Source: JAAEKA01 sp049299095 | GTDB taxonomy: Bacteria > Chloroflexota > Anaerolineae > JAAEKA01 | Length of the DNA: 64,000 nucleotides | Reading direction: 5' to 3' | NCBI GenBank assembly: GCA_049299095.1 | Contig: JBAQWV010000061.1 | Coordinates: forward strand, 52,957 to 116,956 | Shown here: piece by piece, positions 7,997-17,057 of the stretch | How the letters are laid out: the number at the start of each line of letters is the position of its first letter | Numbering within the stretch: the stretch's first letter is position 1 | Translations under genes and position numbers: made by a program | Notes under the pieces: model-generated | Databases searched by the model: none | The model's input: only the letters and a program-made list of their open reading frames with translations | What the model was told of the DNA's origin: nothing

Positions 7997-9310
7997 ATGA
8001 CCACACCCCTCACCCATCCCGCCCCGCTGGCCGCGACGGTGGCTGCCTTGCGCCGCGGCGAGCTGGATTTACACGCCTGGATTGACCAAACTTGCGACCG
8101 CATTGAACAAACAGACCCGCTGGTGCAGGCCCTGCTGCCGGAAGCAGACCGCCGCCCGCGGCTGCACGGGGAAGCGGACGCGCTGCTGGCACGTTTCCCC
8201 GTCACAACCGCGCGTCCGGCGCTTTTCGGCGCGCTGGTGGCAGTCAAGGATATTTTTCATGTGGAGGGTTTTATCACGCGTGCAGGAGCCGCGCTACCAC
8301 CTGCCCTGTTCGCCGGGCCAGAAGCGGCCAGCGTGATCGCGCTGCGGGCCGCGGGCGCACTCGTGCTGGGCAAAGCCGTCACCACTGAATTCGCCTATTT
8401 CGAACCAGGGCCGACCCACAACCCCTGGAATTTGGCGCATACACCGGGCGGCTCCAGCAGCGGTTCCGCTGCCGCGGTGGCAGCGGGCCTGGCACCTCTG
8501 GCTTTGGGAACGCAAACCATCGGTTCGGTGATCCGTCCCGCTGCATTTTGTGGCGTCGTGGGTTTCAAACCGAGCCTGGGACGGGTTGACGCACAGGGAT
8601 TGGTCTTCTTCTCCCGCACGCTGGATCAGGTGGGGTTTTTTACGCAGGATTTGGCAGGCGCGGCGCTGACTGCCTCCGTGTTGTGTGCAAACTGGCGAGC
8701 CAGCGCGGTCGCGGCGCATCCGCCGGTGCTGGGCGTGCCCATTGGGCCGTATTTGCAACAGACAGAGCCGGACGCGTTGGCTGCCTTTTGGCAGCAGATT
8801 GAGCGGCTGCGCGCCGCGGGTGTCATTGTGCATGAGGTGCCCGCGCTGGCGCAGATCGACGCGCTCAACACGTTGCATCGCCGACTGGTCTTTGCCGAAT
8901 TCGCGCAGGAACACGCCGCGGCGTATGCGCATTACGCTGATCTGTACCGGCCCCGCACGCGCGAGATCATCGAGTTGGGCGGCACAGTACCCGCGGCCGA
9001 GCTGGCAGCCGCACGGGCGCATAGTGTGGCACTGCGCGCCGAGCTGGATGCACAGATGACAGACGCAGGCATGGATGGGTGGGTATGTCCCAGCGCACGC
9101 GGCCCCGCGCCGCTGGGCTTGCAGGCGACAGGCGACCCCGCACTGAACCTGCCGTGGACGCATGCCGGGCTGCCTGCACTAACGCTACCCGCGGGGCTGG
9201 CGGCAAATGGCCTGCCGCTGGGGCTGCAACTGGTGGGGCGTTTTGGTGCAGACGAGGCGCTGCTGGCTTGGGCAGAGATAATCAGGGAGATTTTGGGGGC
9301 GCGCTTATGA
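7997..9310 (+). CDS. Amidase (amidase signature family)
   Basis: This 437-residue cytosolic amidohydrolase carries the Ser-cisSer-Lys triad: Lys in LVAVKDIFHVEG, the Gly/Ser-rich HTPGGSSSGSAAAVAAG, and LALGTQTIGSVIRPAAFCGV carrying the nucleophile Ser. It resembles the GatA/AtzF group but lacks GatB/GatC neighbours, so it is more likely a stand-alone amidase acting on small amides or urea derivatives. The frame is open 132 nt further upstream, but AGGAG at 7984-7988 lies 8 nt before the ATG at 7997, which decides the start. The stop abuts the stop of the antiporter gene on the other strand. Confidence 0.9.
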   Translation: MTTPLTHPAPLAATVAALRRGELDLHAWIDQTCDRIEQTDPLVQALLPEADRRPRLHGEADALLARFPVTTARPALFGALVAVKDIFHVEGFITRAGAALPPALFAGPEAASVIALRAAGALVLGKAVTTEFAYFEPGPTHNPWNLAHTPGGSSSGSAAAVAAGLAPLALGTQTIGSVIRPAAFCGVVGFKPSLGRVDAQGLVFFSRTLDQVGFFTQDLAGAALTASVLCANWRASAVAAHPPVLGVPIGPYLQQTEPDALAAFWQQIERLRAAGVIVHEVPALAQIDALNTLHRRLVFAEFAQEHAAAYAHYADLYRPRTREIIELGGTVPAAELAAARAHSVALRAELDAQMTDAGMDGWVCPSARGPAPLGLQATGDPALNLPWTHAGLPALTLPAGLAANGLPLGLQLVGRFGADEALLAWAEIIREILGARL

Positions 9311-10396
9311 TCAAGCTGTTCGGCGCTTCTGACGCACTTCCCGCACGACCAGAATGCCCAGCGTAACGGCTACCAATGGCAGCACGCCGAGCAGCATCAG
9401 ATTGCTGTACAACGGCAACGCATCGTGCTGCGTGGCATCCAGCAGCAGAAACAGCACGTAACCGACATACATCGCCAGAAACAAAGCGCCCTCCCATCGG
9501 CTGATTTTGTAGCCAGTAAAAGCCATTGGCAGCATGGCAAACGCCACCGCGATCATCACAGGCAGGTCAAAAGCCAGCGCAGGTTGTGGCACAGCAATGC
9601 CCTGCTTCGTCAACACAGCGGTCAACCCCAACACACCGAGAATATTAAATAAATTGCTGCCAACGGCATTCCCTACGGCGATGTCGCGCTCGCCGCGCAG
9701 CGCAGCCAGCACCGAAGTTGCTACTTCCGGCGCGGACGTGCCCGCGGCAATGATGGTTAGACCGATGATCAGATCGCTGACGCCGAAGCTGCGGGCAATG
9801 TTGGCTGCGCTGTCTACCAGCCAGTCCGCGCCTAGCACCAGCATCGCCAGTCCACCCACAATCAACGCGCCGTTCAACGCCCACTGCGCAGGCGTATGCG
9901 CCGTCTCGCCACCGAACTCGTCCGCGTATTCCTGCTGAACTGCCGCAGTTTCCTTGCGCCCCTGGCGAATCGAAAACACGATATAGCTCACCAACCCCAA
10001 AAACAACACGATCCCTTCCACGCGGTTCAAACGGCCATCCAGGCCCAACACGAAAACCAACAGCGACAAACCGATCACCAGTGGCACATCGAGCCGCACC
10101 AATTGCTGTGCGACCACCAGAGGTGTAATTACTGCGGCCAAACCAATGATAAAAAGAATGTTAAAAATATTGCTACCGATCACGTTGCCCAGTGCAATGT
10201 CACCGCCACCACTGAGCGCAGCCTGCATACTGACTGCCAGCTCCGGTGAACTGGTGCCAAAAGCAACTACGGTCAGGCCGATAATCAAAGGCGGAATCCC
10301 CAACGCACCCGCGATTTTGGAAGCGCCGCGCACCAGCGCCTCAGCGCCTACGATCAACAAGGCCAGCCCGGCCAGCAAAAGCAACACGTTGGTCAT
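9311..10396 (-). CDS. Calcium/sodium antiporter (CaCA superfamily, YrbG-like)
   Basis: This 361-residue protein has ten predicted membrane segments in two inverted halves. Each half has the ion-binding alpha-repeat: GTSSPELAVSMQAAL with GNVIGSNIFNILFIIG, and GTSAPEVATSVLAAL with GNAVGSNLFNILGVLG. The Glu in each GTS-PE motif and the SN-FN pairs are the known Ca2+/Na+ ligands. It should extrude Ca2+ in exchange for Na+ (possibly with K+). The start ATG at 10396 has GGAG 7 nt upstream, and a GTG directly before it is ignored. Monocistronic by context. Confidence 0.93.
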   Translation of the reverse strand: MTNVLLLLAGLALLIVGAEALVRGASKIAGALGIPPLIIGLTVVAFGTSSPELAVSMQAALSGGGDIALGNVIGSNIFNILFIIGLAAVITPLVVAQQLVRLDVPLVIGLSLLVFVLGLDGRLNRVEGIVLFLGLVSYIVFSIRQGRKETAAVQQEYADEFGGETAHTPAQWALNGALIVGGLAMLVLGADWLVDSAANIARSFGVSDLIIGLTIIAAGTSAPEVATSVLAALRGERDIAVGNAVGSNLFNILGVLGLTAVLTKQGIAVPQPALAFDLPVMIAVAFAMLPMAFTGYKISRWEGALFLAMYVGYVLFLLLDATQHDALPLYSNLMLLGVLPLVAVTLGILVVREVRQKRRTA

Positions 10397-10549
10397 CACC
10401 CGGCTCCTTCATGCCTAAACTTTGAGCATTGCAGTCTGTAAGCGTTCGTTTATTATGCTTATTTTTAGCTCGTTGGTAAAATACTCTAGATAAATGCTTG
10501 CCACAGCAAGATTGCAACCAATTTCTGATCAATTTCTGATGGAGACGCT

Positions 10550-11293
10550 ATGACCACGCCCACCCTCGTTATCCCCGGCAAACCCAAGCCCTATGTGCTG
10601 GCACATCGCGGCAACCGCGTGCGCTGCCCAGAGAACACCCTGGCCGCGTTTCGTCAGGCGCTGGCTGACGGTGCAGACGCGCTGGAAACCGACCTGCACC
10701 TGACTGCGGACGGCGTGTTCGTATGCATCCACGATGCCACTGTAGATCGCACCACCAATGGCAGCGGGCCGGTGGCGGGCATGACACTGGCGCAACTACG
10801 CGCGTTAAGCGCATCTTATGGCCGCGCCGAGTTTACTGCGGAGCGTGTGCCAACGCTGGCCGAAACCACAGCATTGTTACCAGAGGACGTAGCGTTGGCG
10901 CTGGAGCTGAAAACCGACCGTTTTTTGGAACCGGCTATCGCGCGCAGGCTGGTCGAAGAGCTTACCGCCGCGGGTGTGCGAAACCGCACGGTGGTGTTAT
11001 CGTTTTCGCTGGCGCGTGTGCAGGCCATTCAGGCGGTCGCGCCGGACATGCCAATCGGACTGATCAGCATGGGGCGGCTGCGGCCCGCGCGCGGGGTGCA
11101 GTTGCATGGGTTGTTCTGGCCGTGGCTGCTGCTCAATCCCTTCTACCCCGCGTGGGTTCATCGGCGTGGCGAGCTGGCCGCACCACTCGACCCGACCCCG
11201 GATCGCCGCGTAGGCTGGTACAAACGCCTCGGCTGTGACGTGATTCTCACCGACGACCCCGCCAGCACCCGCGCGGCGATGAGACGCACCTAA
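10550..11293 (+). CDS. Glycerophosphodiester phosphodiesterase
   Basis: The 247 residues form a GDPD-type TIM barrel that hydrolyses glycerophosphodiesters to sn-glycerol 3-phosphate and an alcohol. Catalytic and metal-binding residues are visible: LAHRGNRVRCPENTLAAF (His and Glu), DALETDLHLTADG (Glu, Asp) and CIHDATVDRTTNGSG (second His). The family C-terminus is LGCDVILTDDPA. There is no signal peptide, so it acts in the cytosol, like UgpQ. GGAG stands 5 nt before the ATG. The A+T-rich 10430-10549 interval carries its promoter, but no unambiguous -35/-10 pair was found. Confidence 0.92.
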   Translation: MTTPTLVIPGKPKPYVLAHRGNRVRCPENTLAAFRQALADGADALETDLHLTADGVFVCIHDATVDRTTNGSGPVAGMTLAQLRALSASYGRAEFTAERVPTLAETTALLPEDVALALELKTDRFLEPAIARRLVEELTAAGVRNRTVVLSFSLARVQAIQAVAPDMPIGLISMGRLRPARGVQLHGLFWPWLLLNPFYPAWVHRRGELAAPLDPTPDRRVGWYKRLGCDVILTDDPASTRAAMRRT

Positions 11294-11356
11294 CCACGGT
11301 TTGAACGTAGCTGGGCGGGGCTGGCCTGCATTGCCTCCCTGTGCTACAATTCCAGT

Positions 11357-12577
11357 GTGACTGAACCTACTCAAACATCATTTAACCCGTTCGATGAGGC
11401 CGCACGCGCGCGGCTGAGCCGCCGCGATTTCCTCCTACTGTCGGCCAGCGTCGCGGCAGCATTGGCCGCGCAAGCCTGTACCAGCCCTACCGCGACCCCG
11501 CTGCCAACACCCACCCGCACCCCGCCCGCCACGGCGACGCCCTCGCCAACGGCCACCGCGACACCAGCCGCCACCGCGACGACTGCGCCCACCGCGACCG
11601 ATACTCCGTCACCCACACCGGCGGCGACCCCATTCCCCCCCGGCCCAGCCAGCAAGCTTGGTCTGTTTGTCGGCTGGAATAGTCCCGCACTGTTTGATTT
11701 GCTGGCAACGGGCGGCGTGGCGCTGGTCAAAACATTGGAATACGACCCCAACTTTGTGGCGGAGATCAAACAGCGCTCGCCGCGCACGCTGGTGATAGCC
11801 CGCTATGCGCCGCTGGAACAGCCCGATTTAAAGACGCTTGACCCGGTCGCGGCCGCGCAGCAATTTGTTAACTTGCTCTTGCCGATTGCCACCGAGCCGA
11901 AACGTTTGGCGAACATTGACGCGTGGGAAGCGTACAATGAGCCGGTGGCTGAAACCGCGGAGCAGATGGCACGCTTGGCCGATTTTGAAGCGGAACGCAC
12001 GCGCCTGCTGGCCGCTGCGGGCGTGCGCTCGTGCGTGGGCAACTTCAGCACCGGTCAACCACCCCTGGAGCTATGGCCGCAATTTTTTCCGGCTTTGCGC
12101 GCGGTGCAGCAATACAACGGCTTTTTAGGACTGCACGAATATTCGGCCCCGGACATGCGCTTTGGCACGGGAACTTATCAGCTTCAGCCAGGCAGCGACG
12201 AGGGGGATGAGGGCTGGCTAACGTTGCGCTACCGCAAGGTGTATCGTGATTACCTGCAACCGGCCGGGCTGGCTGTGCCGTTGGTGATCACAGAAACCGG
12301 CGTGGACGGATTTGTGCAAAACCACCCCGGACCGCAGGGGATGGGCTGGCGCGATTTCACTGCATACTGGCAGCAGCAGGGCCAGGTGAGCACCACCGTT
12401 GAGGGGTTTTATGCCGAACAACTGGCTTGGTACGACGGCCACTTGATGGTGGATGATTACGTATACGGCGCGGCGATTTATGCGTTGGCTGCGCCGGCCG
12501 GCTGGGAAAGCTACGAAGTGATTGGCCCACTGCTGGATATTCTGCGTCAATACCTGGCGGTACATCCCCACGGGTAA
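11357..12577 (+). CDS. Tat-exported lipoprotein with glycoside-hydrolase-like TIM-barrel domain
   Basis: This 406-residue protein starts at a GTG. Residues 22-42 form a Tat-type signal (SRRDFLLLSASVAAALAAQAC) that ends in a lipobox Cys. A roughly 50-residue Thr/Pro/Ala linker follows, then an approximately 300-residue domain. AWEAYNEP and LVITETGVDGF have the spacing of acid/base and nucleophile glutamates on strands 4 and 7 of clan GH-A glycosidases. I could not place it in a numbered family. The likely location is the outer face of the cytoplasmic membrane, working on cell-surface or environmental glycans. It is convergent with the GIY-YIG gene, 9 nt apart. Confidence 0.75.
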   Translation: MTEPTQTSFNPFDEAARARLSRRDFLLLSASVAAALAAQACTSPTATPLPTPTRTPPATATPSPTATATPAATATTAPTATDTPSPTPAATPFPPGPASKLGLFVGWNSPALFDLLATGGVALVKTLEYDPNFVAEIKQRSPRTLVIARYAPLEQPDLKTLDPVAAAQQFVNLLLPIATEPKRLANIDAWEAYNEPVAETAEQMARLADFEAERTRLLAAAGVRSCVGNFSTGQPPLELWPQFFPALRAVQQYNGFLGLHEYSAPDMRFGTGTYQLQPGSDEGDEGWLTLRYRKVYRDYLQPAGLAVPLVITETGVDGFVQNHPGPQGMGWRDFTAYWQQQGQVSTTVEGFYAEQLAWYDGHLMVDDYVYGAAIYALAAPAGWESYEVIGPLLDILRQYLAVHPHG

Positions 12578-12586
12578 GATTTTGGA

Positions 12587-13603
12587 TTACACAGCAGGCT
12601 CTGGCAAGACAACATCTGCCAAATCCATGCAGTGAAATCTGCCAAAAGCGCAAGTGCCCTTTTTCATAAGGCGCAAATTGAGGGTTCTTATGGCTGAAAT
12701 GACGCTTGTCTCACCCAAGAATGGTCTTAACGAAGCCAGGGGAATATCGAAGCTGGTCTGATCCCGCCCACCAGGGACATATCTGTGGTCTGTATGATCT
12801 ATACCGGGGTATTTCCAAAACAACTGGCTAAAGTTCTTGCCAAAAGCATTTTCTAATGGTGAACGGGCCAAATGAAGAGAAAACCATAGCTCTTTGTTGT
12901 AAGTAAATGCTGTAAAAACTTCCTGCCAGTTCACATTTAGGCGGGAATACACTTTTTGATTTTGCCAACCGACCAAGGATATATTAGCGCCAGTGGATTT
13001 TCGAGAAAATACTTCACCGGTTCTTGGTCCACATGATAAAGCCCAAAAGACAACTTCACTTCGTCGGGGAACCGGAATACCAGCCGTTATATACGCTTTC
13101 AGGCTTTCAGTCACATCATAGGCATAGTTATCTCGAGAAAATTTTTCGTATCGTGTCTTGAATTTGCGACGAAGATCAGGGGCCTCAAGCCTCTCACCCT
13201 GAAAATCATGTATGTGAGGGGAATTTAACCATTCTGCTTGTGCATCCAATGGCATAACAAGGTCGAAATCCGTCTCCCCTCTTAGAATAGCGGTAAAGAC
13301 GACATTTCGCAAAAGTAAGCCGTTTTGTTCTAACTCCCAGATAACCCTTCTTTCTACTTGGTCAAGATCTTCTCGAGCAACGGTTCTGAATGATATTCTC
13401 TCTATATCTTTGTAAACGATGCAATGCTGGATATATCGTCGAGATATATCCGTTGCCTTTCCGGCATAGAACTCGCTATTTCCGAAATGAAGAACGTAAA
13501 TACCGCAACGGTTATCCGGTTTGAACAAATCGGCAATAGAGGATCGTCCCTTTACATATTTGGACGGAGAAAATCCCAATTCTTGCAGCAGGTCATCTAT
13601 CAT
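12587..13603 (-). CDS. GIY-YIG nuclease-domain protein, probably acquired
   Basis: This protein has 338 residues. A GIY-YIG domain lies near residues 32-105: CGIYVLHFG, EFYAGKATDISRRYIQH with the conserved second-motif Gly and Arg, and VERRVIWELEQNG with the metal-binding Glu. The remaining 230 residues (LRRKFKTRYEKFSRDNYAYD, VVFWALSCGPRTGEVFSRKS) match no domain I recognise and may confer substrate choice. The DNA is visibly richer in A+T than all neighbours and codon use differs, which suggests horizontal transfer. The ATG at 13603 is preferred over a longer frame that runs into the 3' end of the upstream gene. A DNA repair, restriction or mobile-element role is possible. Confidence 0.75.
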   Translation of the reverse strand: MIDDLLQELGFSPSKYVKGRSSIADLFKPDNRCGIYVLHFGNSEFYAGKATDISRRYIQHCIVYKDIERISFRTVAREDLDQVERRVIWELEQNGLLLRNVVFTAILRGETDFDLVMPLDAQAEWLNSPHIHDFQGERLEAPDLRRKFKTRYEKFSRDNYAYDVTESLKAYITAGIPVPRRSEVVFWALSCGPRTGEVFSRKSTGANISLVGWQNQKVYSRLNVNWQEVFTAFTYNKELWFSLHLARSPLENAFGKNFSQLFWKYPGIDHTDHRYVPGGRDQTSFDIPLASLRPFLGETSVISAIRTLNLRLMKKGTCAFGRFHCMDLADVVLPEPAV

Positions 13604-13668
13604 TGAGAAACTTCGTCTATCGTTCTGGAATTGGTGATCCTGCGACAGACTCAACCGCCGCGGGCTGG

Positions 13669-15024
13669 TTACGGTAGCCAGGTCGGCCATGCGCCGTCTG
13701 CCGCAAGCAGTTGCGGCGCGCCGGTAGACAAATCGTACAGCCAAATTTGCGATTCGCCCAGACCGGATACGGCCACCCGTTGTGACAGGAGAAAACGGCC
13801 ATCGGGCGACCAGCGCAACGCGCTATGATGAAATGCCGCGTCGCCGGTCAACGCCTGCTCGGTGCTCCCCTCTGCATTGAGGATGAAAATCTGCGCGACT
13901 GCCGGCTGTTCGGGTGTGCGCCGCGCTATGGCAATGCGGCGGCCATCGGGCGACCACGCGGGCGAACTGTCGCCACGAGTGTTATCCACGGTAACATCGG
14001 TAATGCTGCCGCTTTCGGCATTGACCTGATACAGGTGTGCGAAAAAGCCTTCCGGCGTTTCCACGATGTCACTGTACAGCAGCAAGTTCTCGCGCGGGTT
14101 CCATAAGCCTCCCTCGCCCATCTCGGTGGGAATTTCCAGACTGCGCCCATCGCGTAAGTTATAGACAACCAAAGCTAACTTTTCGGGGGCTACGTGGCTC
14201 AACCACTGACCATCGGCTGAGACGGACGCGCCAAAGCCCAGCCATTGCGTATCCGCGAAGACCGGCGCGGTCTCGCCGGTGGCAATATCCAGCCACCACA
14301 GGCGCGCCAGGCCCTGCCCGCTGGTGAACGCATTGACCGCACGGCGCTCGTAGATCAACCGCGCGCTGTCCGGCATCCAAACCGGGCCACTGCACGCGTC
14401 TGGCTGGCAGGCCAGCAGCAGGCTGGCTTTGCCGGTGGCCGGGGTTACTGTCCATAAATCCGCGCCGCCGTCAGCCCGCACAGCAGCATAAGCAATCATC
14501 TGGCCGTTGGGCGCGGGCGCGTAGTCCCAAACGCCGGATACTTCCTCGGTTATGAGGCGCGGTGTGGCGTCTTCTGCAGTCGGGTCAAGTAGCGCCAACT
14601 GACGCTTGCCGGCTTGGTCAGTGTGCAAATAGACAACGCGCGCATGACCAGTCTGGAACTGCCATTGATAAGCCTGTTTGATTCGCTGGCCTTGTGGGCT
14701 GCTCAGGCCGGCAGGAACCGTGACGGTGTAGCGGGTGTCCGGCTGGAACGGTTCGCTGGGATAAAAGACCAACGTGTCATCCTCCCACTGCGCAGTCCCC
14801 GCAACCGGCGGTTCGATGATCAGCGAGCGCAAAACACTCGACAAATCCACTGGTTGATCAAAGGTTACCCGAATGCGCGTCTGACTGGGCACAGCCTGCG
14901 CGCCGTCTGTTGGGCTGACCCGCAACACGCGCAACCCCACCTGATCGCCGCGCGCGATGACAACACCGGTTGCCAGCAGCAGCCCGGCCAGAATCGCCAT
15001 CACCCAACGATCAAACACAGTCAT
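13669..15024 (-). CDS. Membrane-anchored Ig-like plus TolB/WD40 beta-propeller protein
   Basis: This 451-residue protein starts MTVFDRWVMAILAGLLLATG, a signal anchor. A bacterial Ig-like SbsA domain (about 35-135: SPTDGAQAVPSQTRIRVTFD, TRYTVTVPAGLSSPQG) is followed by a six-bladed TolB-type propeller with repeated SPDGRRIA/SPDGRFLL blade motifs near residues 345 and 400. No catalytic residues are seen, so a binding or scaffold role outside the membrane is likely. The gene begins 11 nt after the DUF1980 gene and is probably in the permease operon. A longer upstream frame overlaps that gene and is rejected. Confidence 0.8.
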   Translation of the reverse strand: MTVFDRWVMAILAGLLLATGVVIARGDQVGLRVLRVSPTDGAQAVPSQTRIRVTFDQPVDLSSVLRSLIIEPPVAGTAQWEDDTLVFYPSEPFQPDTRYTVTVPAGLSSPQGQRIKQAYQWQFQTGHARVVYLHTDQAGKRQLALLDPTAEDATPRLITEEVSGVWDYAPAPNGQMIAYAAVRADGGADLWTVTPATGKASLLLACQPDACSGPVWMPDSARLIYERRAVNAFTSGQGLARLWWLDIATGETAPVFADTQWLGFGASVSADGQWLSHVAPEKLALVVYNLRDGRSLEIPTEMGEGGLWNPRENLLLYSDIVETPEGFFAHLYQVNAESGSITDVTVDNTRGDSSPAWSPDGRRIAIARRTPEQPAVAQIFILNAEGSTEQALTGDAAFHHSALRWSPDGRFLLSQRVAVSGLGESQIWLYDLSTGAPQLLAADGAWPTWLP

Positions 15025-15035
15025 TACAGCGACCC

Positions 15036-15812
15036 TCAGGGGAAGAGATAGGGCTGGTTGGGCATGTCCGTCGGTTGCAATTCCTCGGCCACCAACACCG
15101 GCATGGACTGTCCGGCGAACTCGCCCGGCTCGAAGCGTCCTGTCACTTGTACCCACTGATCATCGGCCAGGGTGGGGGCATCGGGCCAGCGCACGATCAG
15201 ACCGATCGGTGTGGCATCGGCCACGCAACAACTGACAATGAAGCGACTGAGCATGAAGGTGTCTTCGGCAAAGCGGCTGTCGCGGTAGACAAAGCCGACC
15301 AGATCGGCCTGCTGGCCGCTAAAGGTCGCAGGATTTGGCTCGCGGTCGAAGGCCATGAGCCAGTCAAGCAAGTTTTTGGCCTGCGCGGAGGAGGCAATCT
15401 GGCTGTTGCTGGGAGCCAGCGCCGAGCTAAGCCGTCCCACATTGATTTCACGGTTGCTGGCTGCAACCGCACCGAGTGGTTTGGCTGGGATAAACGTGCC
15501 CAGAATGACCGGCAACAGCACCAGAAACAGCCCCATCCGCGTTAGTGTGTGATCGTGATCGTGGTGATGATCATGATCGTGGTCGTGATCATGATCGTGA
15601 TCGTCCGCGCCCGCCGCGCCCGGCAGCATAGCCTGTACCGGTGCCGCGCGTTGCAGGTAGCCGATGGAAATCAGCACGAAACCGATGACGGCCAGAAAGG
15701 TCAGCCAGGCGAAGCGGTTGTTGATGTAAAAAAAGAGGGTTCCATTGGTGATGCGGCTGAAGAAGAAGTAAGCTAACGCCAGCATAACCAGACCCTTGAT
15801 GCCATTTTTCAT
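15036..15812 (-). CDS. DUF1980/TIGR03943-family permease partner with Asp/His repeat
   Basis: These 258 residues start with two or three membrane segments (MLALAYFFFSRI, FAWLTFLAVIGFVLISIGYL). A cytoplasmic run of alternating Asp and His follows near residues 70-92, then another membrane segment and a soluble C-terminal domain with FIVSCCVADATPIGLIVRWP, the conserved CC-ADA motif of the family. The family always pairs with UPF0718 permeases (B. subtilis YcgQ/YcgR). The Asp/His run looks like a metal-binding loop. Its start overlaps the permease stop by 4 nt (ATGA), showing coupling. The nearby fur, feo and znu genes support a metal-related role, but substrate is not established. Confidence 0.85.
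   Translation of the reverse strand: MKNGIKGLVMLALAYFFFSRITNGTLFFYINNRFAWLTFLAVIGFVLISIGYLQRAAPVQAMLPGAAGADDHDHDHDHDHDHHHDHDHTLTRMGLFLVLLPVILGTFIPAKPLGAVAASNREINVGRLSSALAPSNSQIASSAQAKNLLDWLMAFDREPNPATFSGQQADLVGFVYRDSRFAEDTFMLSRFIVSCCVADATPIGLIVRWPDAPTLADDQWVQVTGRFEPGEFAGQSMPVLVAEELQPTDMPNQPYLFP
15543..15604. repeat. Hexanucleotide tandem repeat encoding the Asp/His run
   Basis: The stretch is built of degenerate 6-mers of the type GATCGT and GATCAT (plus-strand reading), about ten units. Each unit encodes His-Asp on the minus strand, so unit gain or loss stays in frame and changes only the length of the metal-binding loop. Confidence 0.7.
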
Positions 15813-16732
15813 CGCAATACACCACTGTTTAAGTTCAGATAAACGCCCAGCAACAGCACCATCAGCGCGGGCAACAGCACCAGATAGGCTACCTTGCGGC
15901 GTTGAAAGACGCCCAGAAACATCGAGGTGCTTTTTATGTCCACCATTGGGCCGAACACTAAAAAGGCCAGGATGGAGGCGGGGGTGAACATACCGACAAA
16001 GGCCAGGGCGACAAACGCATCCACTGTGGAGCAGATGGAGAGCACAAAAGCCAGCAGCAGCATGGCCAGCACCGAGGTGACCGGGTTGGTGCCAATCGCC
16101 AGCAGCGCGCTTTGCGGCACGATGGTCTGCATGGCCGCGGCCAGCAGGCTGCCGATTACCAAATAGCGCGCCATGTCCAGGAAATCATCACCAGCGGCCG
16201 CGAGCGCGTGCGGTACACGGGCGCGCCAGGAGGATTGCACAGCGTCAGGCAACGCGCAGGTTTCCGCCTCTTGCATGTGCTGCAACAGCGCGGGGGTAAA
16301 CGTCTCGGCGCGGGTGGCGCGCTGGAAGATCAAGCCGATCAGAAAGGCAATCAGGAAGGTGAAGCCAATACGACCCCACAAGATCGGACCCCAACCAAAC
16401 GCAGATAGCGTACTCAGGATCACCACCGGGTTGATGACCGGCGCAGCGAGTAGAAAGGCGATGCCGACCGGCATCGGTAGACCCTTTTGGTACAGACGAC
16501 GAGTCACTGGCACAACGCCACATTCACACACCGGGAACACCAGTCCCAGGGATGCGCCCGTCAGCGCAGCGAGGACGGGGCGGCGCGGGGCAAGGCGTAA
16601 CAGGGTCTCGCGGCTCAAGAAGATTTCCAGAAAGCCGGAAACCAGCGCACCGGCCAGCAAAAATGGCGCGGCCTCAATAAAAATACCCAAAAAGATGGTG
16701 ACGAAAACCTGGATACGGTCAAGAATAGTCAT
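15809..16732 (-). CDS. UPF0718/DUF318 permease (PF03773)
   Basis: This 307-residue integral membrane protein has about eight hydrophobic segments. The family signature FPVCECGVVPVTRRL lies near residue 70, and related sequence SICSTVDAFVALAFVG occurs in the second half. Relatives include the ArsP organoarsenical efflux permease and YcgR/YraQ. Together with the overlapping DUF1980 gene it is expected to form a two-component exporter or importer. The conserved Cys pair suggests a soft-metal or thiol-binding route, but the transported species is unknown. It is the first gene of the minus-strand operon and diverges from the feo operon. Confidence 0.88.
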   Translation of the reverse strand: MTILDRIQVFVTIFLGIFIEAAPFLLAGALVSGFLEIFLSRETLLRLAPRRPVLAALTGASLGLVFPVCECGVVPVTRRLYQKGLPMPVGIAFLLAAPVINPVVILSTLSAFGWGPILWGRIGFTFLIAFLIGLIFQRATRAETFTPALLQHMQEAETCALPDAVQSSWRARVPHALAAAGDDFLDMARYLVIGSLLAAAMQTIVPQSALLAIGTNPVTSVLAMLLLAFVLSICSTVDAFVALAFVGMFTPASILAFLVFGPMVDIKSTSMFLGVFQRRKVAYLVLLPALMVLLLGVYLNLNSGVLR

Positions 16733-17057
16733 GACAGGGTGAGCCGATTATAGCGGGTGGGATCGAGAAGGTCAAACAATGGTTGTGGTCAGATAATGAT
16801 AGCCGCCAGCCAGCACATAAATTCGCCGTCAGGTTGTATAATGCTTTACATAATGGCGTTTGAAGCACCTTTGTTTACGGTGTATCTATTCTCCAGCTCT
16901 ACATCAACCAAAAGCCACACCCTACCGCAACGATTTTGATAATTTCCTCATAAATAACTGTCAAAATTTGACTTCCTTGTGGAATGCTATACAATAAGCC
17001 AAGCCTTATAAATACCAGACCTTGTTTTATGTTTAGGCATAACAACATGGAGGCCCT
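16733..17057. other. Divergent promoter region between the permease operon and feo
   Basis: These 325 bases contain no gene and are A+T-rich compared with both flanks. The half nearest feoA carries a promoter (16968-16995) and an ATAAG-N6-CTTAT inverted repeat that overlaps the expected transcription start. Confidence 0.6.
16968..17009 (+). promoter_or_regulatory. Promoter and possible operator of the feo operon
   Basis: TTGACT (16968-16973) and TACAAT (16990-16995) are separated by 16 bases and match sigma-70-type boxes. An inverted repeat ATAAG-CCAAGC-CTTAT at 16994-17009 starts within the -10 box and spans the predicted start site, the usual place for an iron-dependent repressor. It is not a match to a Fur or DtxR consensus that I can vouch for. 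Confidence 0.5.

Noticed and set aside
8294..9163. 289-codon minus-strand open frame
   Set aside because: It is antisense to the amidase gene, whose catalytic motifs are intact; the frame shows no protein family features.
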